Assembly: GCA_032173965.1 (NCBI GenBank)
Contig: CM063292.1
Span: 417,001-481,000 of the forward strand
Length of the DNA stretch: 64,000 bases
From: Sitta carolinensis
Lineage: Eukaryota > Chordata > Aves > Passeriformes > Sittidae
Direction of reading: 5' to 3'
In this document: positions 61,157 to 64,000 of the stretch, piece by piece
Numbering within the stretch: the first letter of the stretch is position 1
Layout: the number at the start of each line of letters is the position of its first letter
Notes under the pieces: generated by a model
What the model saw: the letters and a program-made list of their open reading frames with translations, nothing else
The model's database searches: none
Told to the model about the DNA's origin: nothing
Position numbers and translations under genes: made by a program

Positions 61157-64000
61157 ACAAATGCAGCCACAAATCACGACAAACAAGGCAGGACAAGGCA
61201 GGCCCATTAGCACACGGGGCTCCATCCTGGCCCCGGTGGGTCATGGCCGGCAGGCTGCCAGCTGCTCCGGGGCAGCGCGCCCCAGCGCCACCAACTCCCG
61301 CAGCCAGCAGCAGAGACACGGGGATAAGGTGTCCTTCCACGTAAAACAAAGGACACAGGATGAGTTCTTCAATCCCAGTCAAGAGTAAAGTAAGAGCTGC
61401 CAGAGAAAAGCCGAAATGCTGGCTCCTCACTCCGGTAGCTGCGCTGCTCCTCCCCGGGATGAGGCAGGGCAGGGCAGGGTTCCCATCACGGTGCCTGTGC
61501 AGGGACAGACAGACCACTAGACAAACAACAAATCACACCTGATGGAGAAAAACAACGTGCCCAAAATCCTGATACAAATTACCTGAACACAACAAAATCC
61601 AGCTGCTGCAGCAGATCAACAAGTTTAGCCTTAGAGAAGCCACTACAGCAGTGGGCTTTATCACACATTTCACCTGATGGTGCCTCCTCCTCCGGGGATT
61701 TCTCCTCCGTGCCCGGCAGAGAGAGGCTGCAGGGGTGCTTTGCAGCAGCCCCCAGCTCGGGCCCTCCCTGCACACTGGCCAGCAGCACCTGATGGACTCG
61801 GCTCCCTGTGTTCACACACTCCACATTTACCCAGTGAGTCACTTACTACTGCTGAGGGCTTAGTATTACACAAAATATATTGTTTTTCTTCTCGCAAAAA
61901 GACAAAACCTGCAATTCCACTGTTGGGGGTTTTGCTTAATTGTGTGTTTCTCCCCTCCAGTCCCCTCAGCTGGGATCTCAGGATCTAAAAGAAAACTCCA
62001 GCAACTCCCAACAGTTCACATCAAGGCTTAACAAAAAGGAAAAAAAGAAAAAAAAATATTTCTAATTTTAAATAGGAAACTCTCACTGGCAAGATCCCAA
62101 GAAGCCATCAGAGTGACTTTTATTAAATGCAAGTTTCTCATCACTGCAGCTCCGAGCACAGGCCATCAGCTCAGGCAGAGAGCAAAGCCCAGCCTGGCCC
62201 TGCCTTGGGGTGCAGGGAGCTTCGGAGCAGTGCTGGGAAGCACCAGCCCTGCGTCTGCAGGCAGCAGCAGCCGGGCTCGGCCGCAGCATGACACATCCAA
62301 ACAGCAGCCAAGGCTGAACGGCAGGCAGGAGCGACGGAGCAGCTTCCCACAACAACACAGCACACAGCTGAACCTGACCTGAACTGAGAGAGCACCACGG
62401 CAGAAAGATTCTACACTAGATTTTTTTACTCCTAAATGCAGTGTTTCAGAACAGACATTATTGAAGAAATCACAGGAGCTCTAACAGCTTTTCCCACGCG
62501 CGGGTCCTGCAGCACCCAATTCAGAAACCATCCTTTTGGCTTTTGAGTGTGTGTTTGCAGGAGAAATCACTTCTGCTTGTCCTCACCTGGGAGCCAGTTA
62601 AGATCATTTTTTCACTCTGGGGTATGACATTTTGCTTTACTAACGACTTTACAGAGAATAAACAATTAAGAAATCACCAGTCTATGGAAACAATCAGGAT
62701 CAGGAGGTTTTGCACAGGAATCACTCTGTAACGACCAGGAAAAGGGGTGTCTGCACAAAGATGCTCCCAACAAAGACCCCACTGTGCTGGTGCTTGGATG
62801 TGGATGGGCAGACAGACGTCAGTGTAGAGTCTAAACACACCTGATGTACAAGCACACAGAGAACACTACACATACACAGCTGAGAGCCAGGAGCACATCC
62901 AGACCCAGCACAACCCACACCAGGGCAGGGCACAGCGTGTGCCCAGCCACCCTCCCCTCTGCCAGTGGCTGGTGCAGCCTCTGCCACCAGTTACATCCCA
63001 GAACTCTGCAAAGTAAGAAGGACACAAAAGAGACCCCTTGGACATGAGATTAGGCAATTGCTTAAATAAAACCAAATTCAGTTTCAAAAACTGCAGCAAA
63101 TATTTGGTTTGGAACTGCAAAGAGCGCTGGACAGTGGAGGAGGGAGCTACCCTGGGAGGAGAAGGAGCTACCTGGGGCAGGCATGGACCCCTCAGAGGAC
63201 AGGATCCAGATCCTCCAGAAAAACACTGGGCAGTGCTGCTGCAGAGAACAGGGGTGGAGGGGGAGCAAACAGATTGTTTGTTTATTTAAGCAGGTGAAAC
63301 TACCAACAGAATCCACGCAGGCTGCCAGCTCCAGGTGCTGGCTGCGCAGGGAGCACAGGGAGCACAGGAAGGCAGCGGGCGTGGAGCCCGCGGCAGCGGC
63401 TGGAGCGGGGCCAGAGCAGCTCAGGGCACAGCCCAGGGACCAGCCCCGGCTCCAGCAGCCCCAGCTGCTCACCCACGGCAATTCCACCCAGCTCCCCACG
63501 CCAGAGCTCCCCAAAGGAGAAGGATGCTCAGAGGGAGCCAGCGCACCATGGGGAGCAGCTCGTCCTTCCATGGCACGAGGAACACATCCTTCAGCTCCTC
63601 TGGGAACAGTCCTCAGTCCTGCCTGCCTGTTTCCCCCTGCTCCAGCAAAGCCATTTCAACCATTTCATAATGCTTTCGAATTAAAGGGAAGCTGGCAAAA
63701 AACCGACCAAAAATAAAAAGACTTTGAGGAAGCTTTTTTTTCCCCCATCCTTCAGCAGTTTTTCTAACCCAGGACCCTTCCCTAAACTACTTCCCCGTGC
63801 CACTGCCCCAAAGCTCTGTGTCAGCAAAAGGAAAAAGCATCCAGGGCAAGGCTGGCCTTGGCAGCAGTATCAGCATCACACACAGATAGGACACCAGCCC
63901 TGCAGCCTCTGCAGGTCCTGCCTCAGCACCGCTGAGCCCTCACTGTGATTGACTTGCCAGGCGTCCCTACACACAGGTAAACAAGAGGAATTCAGCACAG

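Larger units (their letters stand above)
34758..64000 (-). other. 3' part of the large intron upstream of the ZFHX3 start exon
   Basis: The intron ends at the acceptor ACTGCCTCTCTCCTTC...CCGCAG (34758). No coding exon, tRNA-like or rRNA-like sequence was recognised across 29 kb. Recognised contents are two CR1 tails (38650-38692 and 50376-50610), AT-rich motif islands (36730-37000, 38085-38260, 38930-39010, 41600-41790, 42490-42660, 55310-55460, 59130-59460), a CRE-like/E-box pair (56017-56032), an octamer site (61149-61156) and simple repeats (CCCAG units at 42031-42050; C-run at 42326-42336). GC-rich patches without open-frame support occur at about 46000-46130, 58640-59080 and 63330-63500. 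Additional non-coding 5' exons could be hidden here and would not be visible by reading. Confidence 0.8.

Noticed and set aside
1..64000. CRISPR arrays, operons, rRNA or prophage-like regions
   Set aside because: Nothing of this kind; the exon-intron structure and CR1 remnants show vertebrate nuclear DNA.

Overview
The window looks like a stretch of a vertebrate nuclear genome, most likely a bird. It holds one recognisable protein-coding gene, the 5' part of the zinc-finger homeobox gene ZFHX3 (ATBF1), on the minus strand. Evidence for a vertebrate is the near-colinear match of three exons to the N-terminal third of ZFHX3, each with GT/AG splice signals in the right phase. Evidence for a bird rather than a mammal is indirect: the only interspersed repeats I could recognise are two short, 5'-truncated CR1 LINE tails. 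I see no Alu, B1/B2, L1 or other mammalian repeats over 64 kb, and the introns look compact. A non-avian reptile cannot be excluded from the sequence alone.

Layout, read in gene direction (right to left). 64000-34758 is the 3' end of the large intron that precedes the start-codon exon. No coding exon was found in it, but it holds two CR1 tails and several AT-rich, homeodomain-motif-rich islands that look like conserved non-coding elements. 34757-32017 is the start-codon exon: 46 bases of 5' UTR, then codons 1-898. 32016-30102 is a short intron of 1,915 bp. 30101-29605 is the second coding exon (V899 split, then 900-1064). 29604-6812 is a 22.8 kb intron. 6811-6580 is the third coding exon (1065-1141). 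6579-1 is the beginning of the next intron. The remaining roughly two thirds of the protein, including all homeodomains, lies outside the window to the left.

ZFHX3 is a very large nuclear transcription factor. The part seen here carries about ten C2H2-type or degenerate zinc fingers, a long acidic run and a poly-alanine run, but none of the homeodomains. The sequence supports some layered regulation: a 12-codon upstream ORF overlapping the start codon, an internal Met (M907) that matches the start of the known short isoform B, and a CpG-rich first coding exon. The introns hold several palindromic or paired homeodomain-type motifs.

No bacterial, phage, CRISPR, rRNA or tRNA feature was seen. 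The most unusual non-genic segment is 21640-22050, where three degenerate copies of an ~82-bp repeat lead into a TATA-like box, a poly(A) signal and a GT-rich stretch, an order resembling a long terminal repeat. Its identity is unproven. All non-coding calls rest on reading alone, without alignment.
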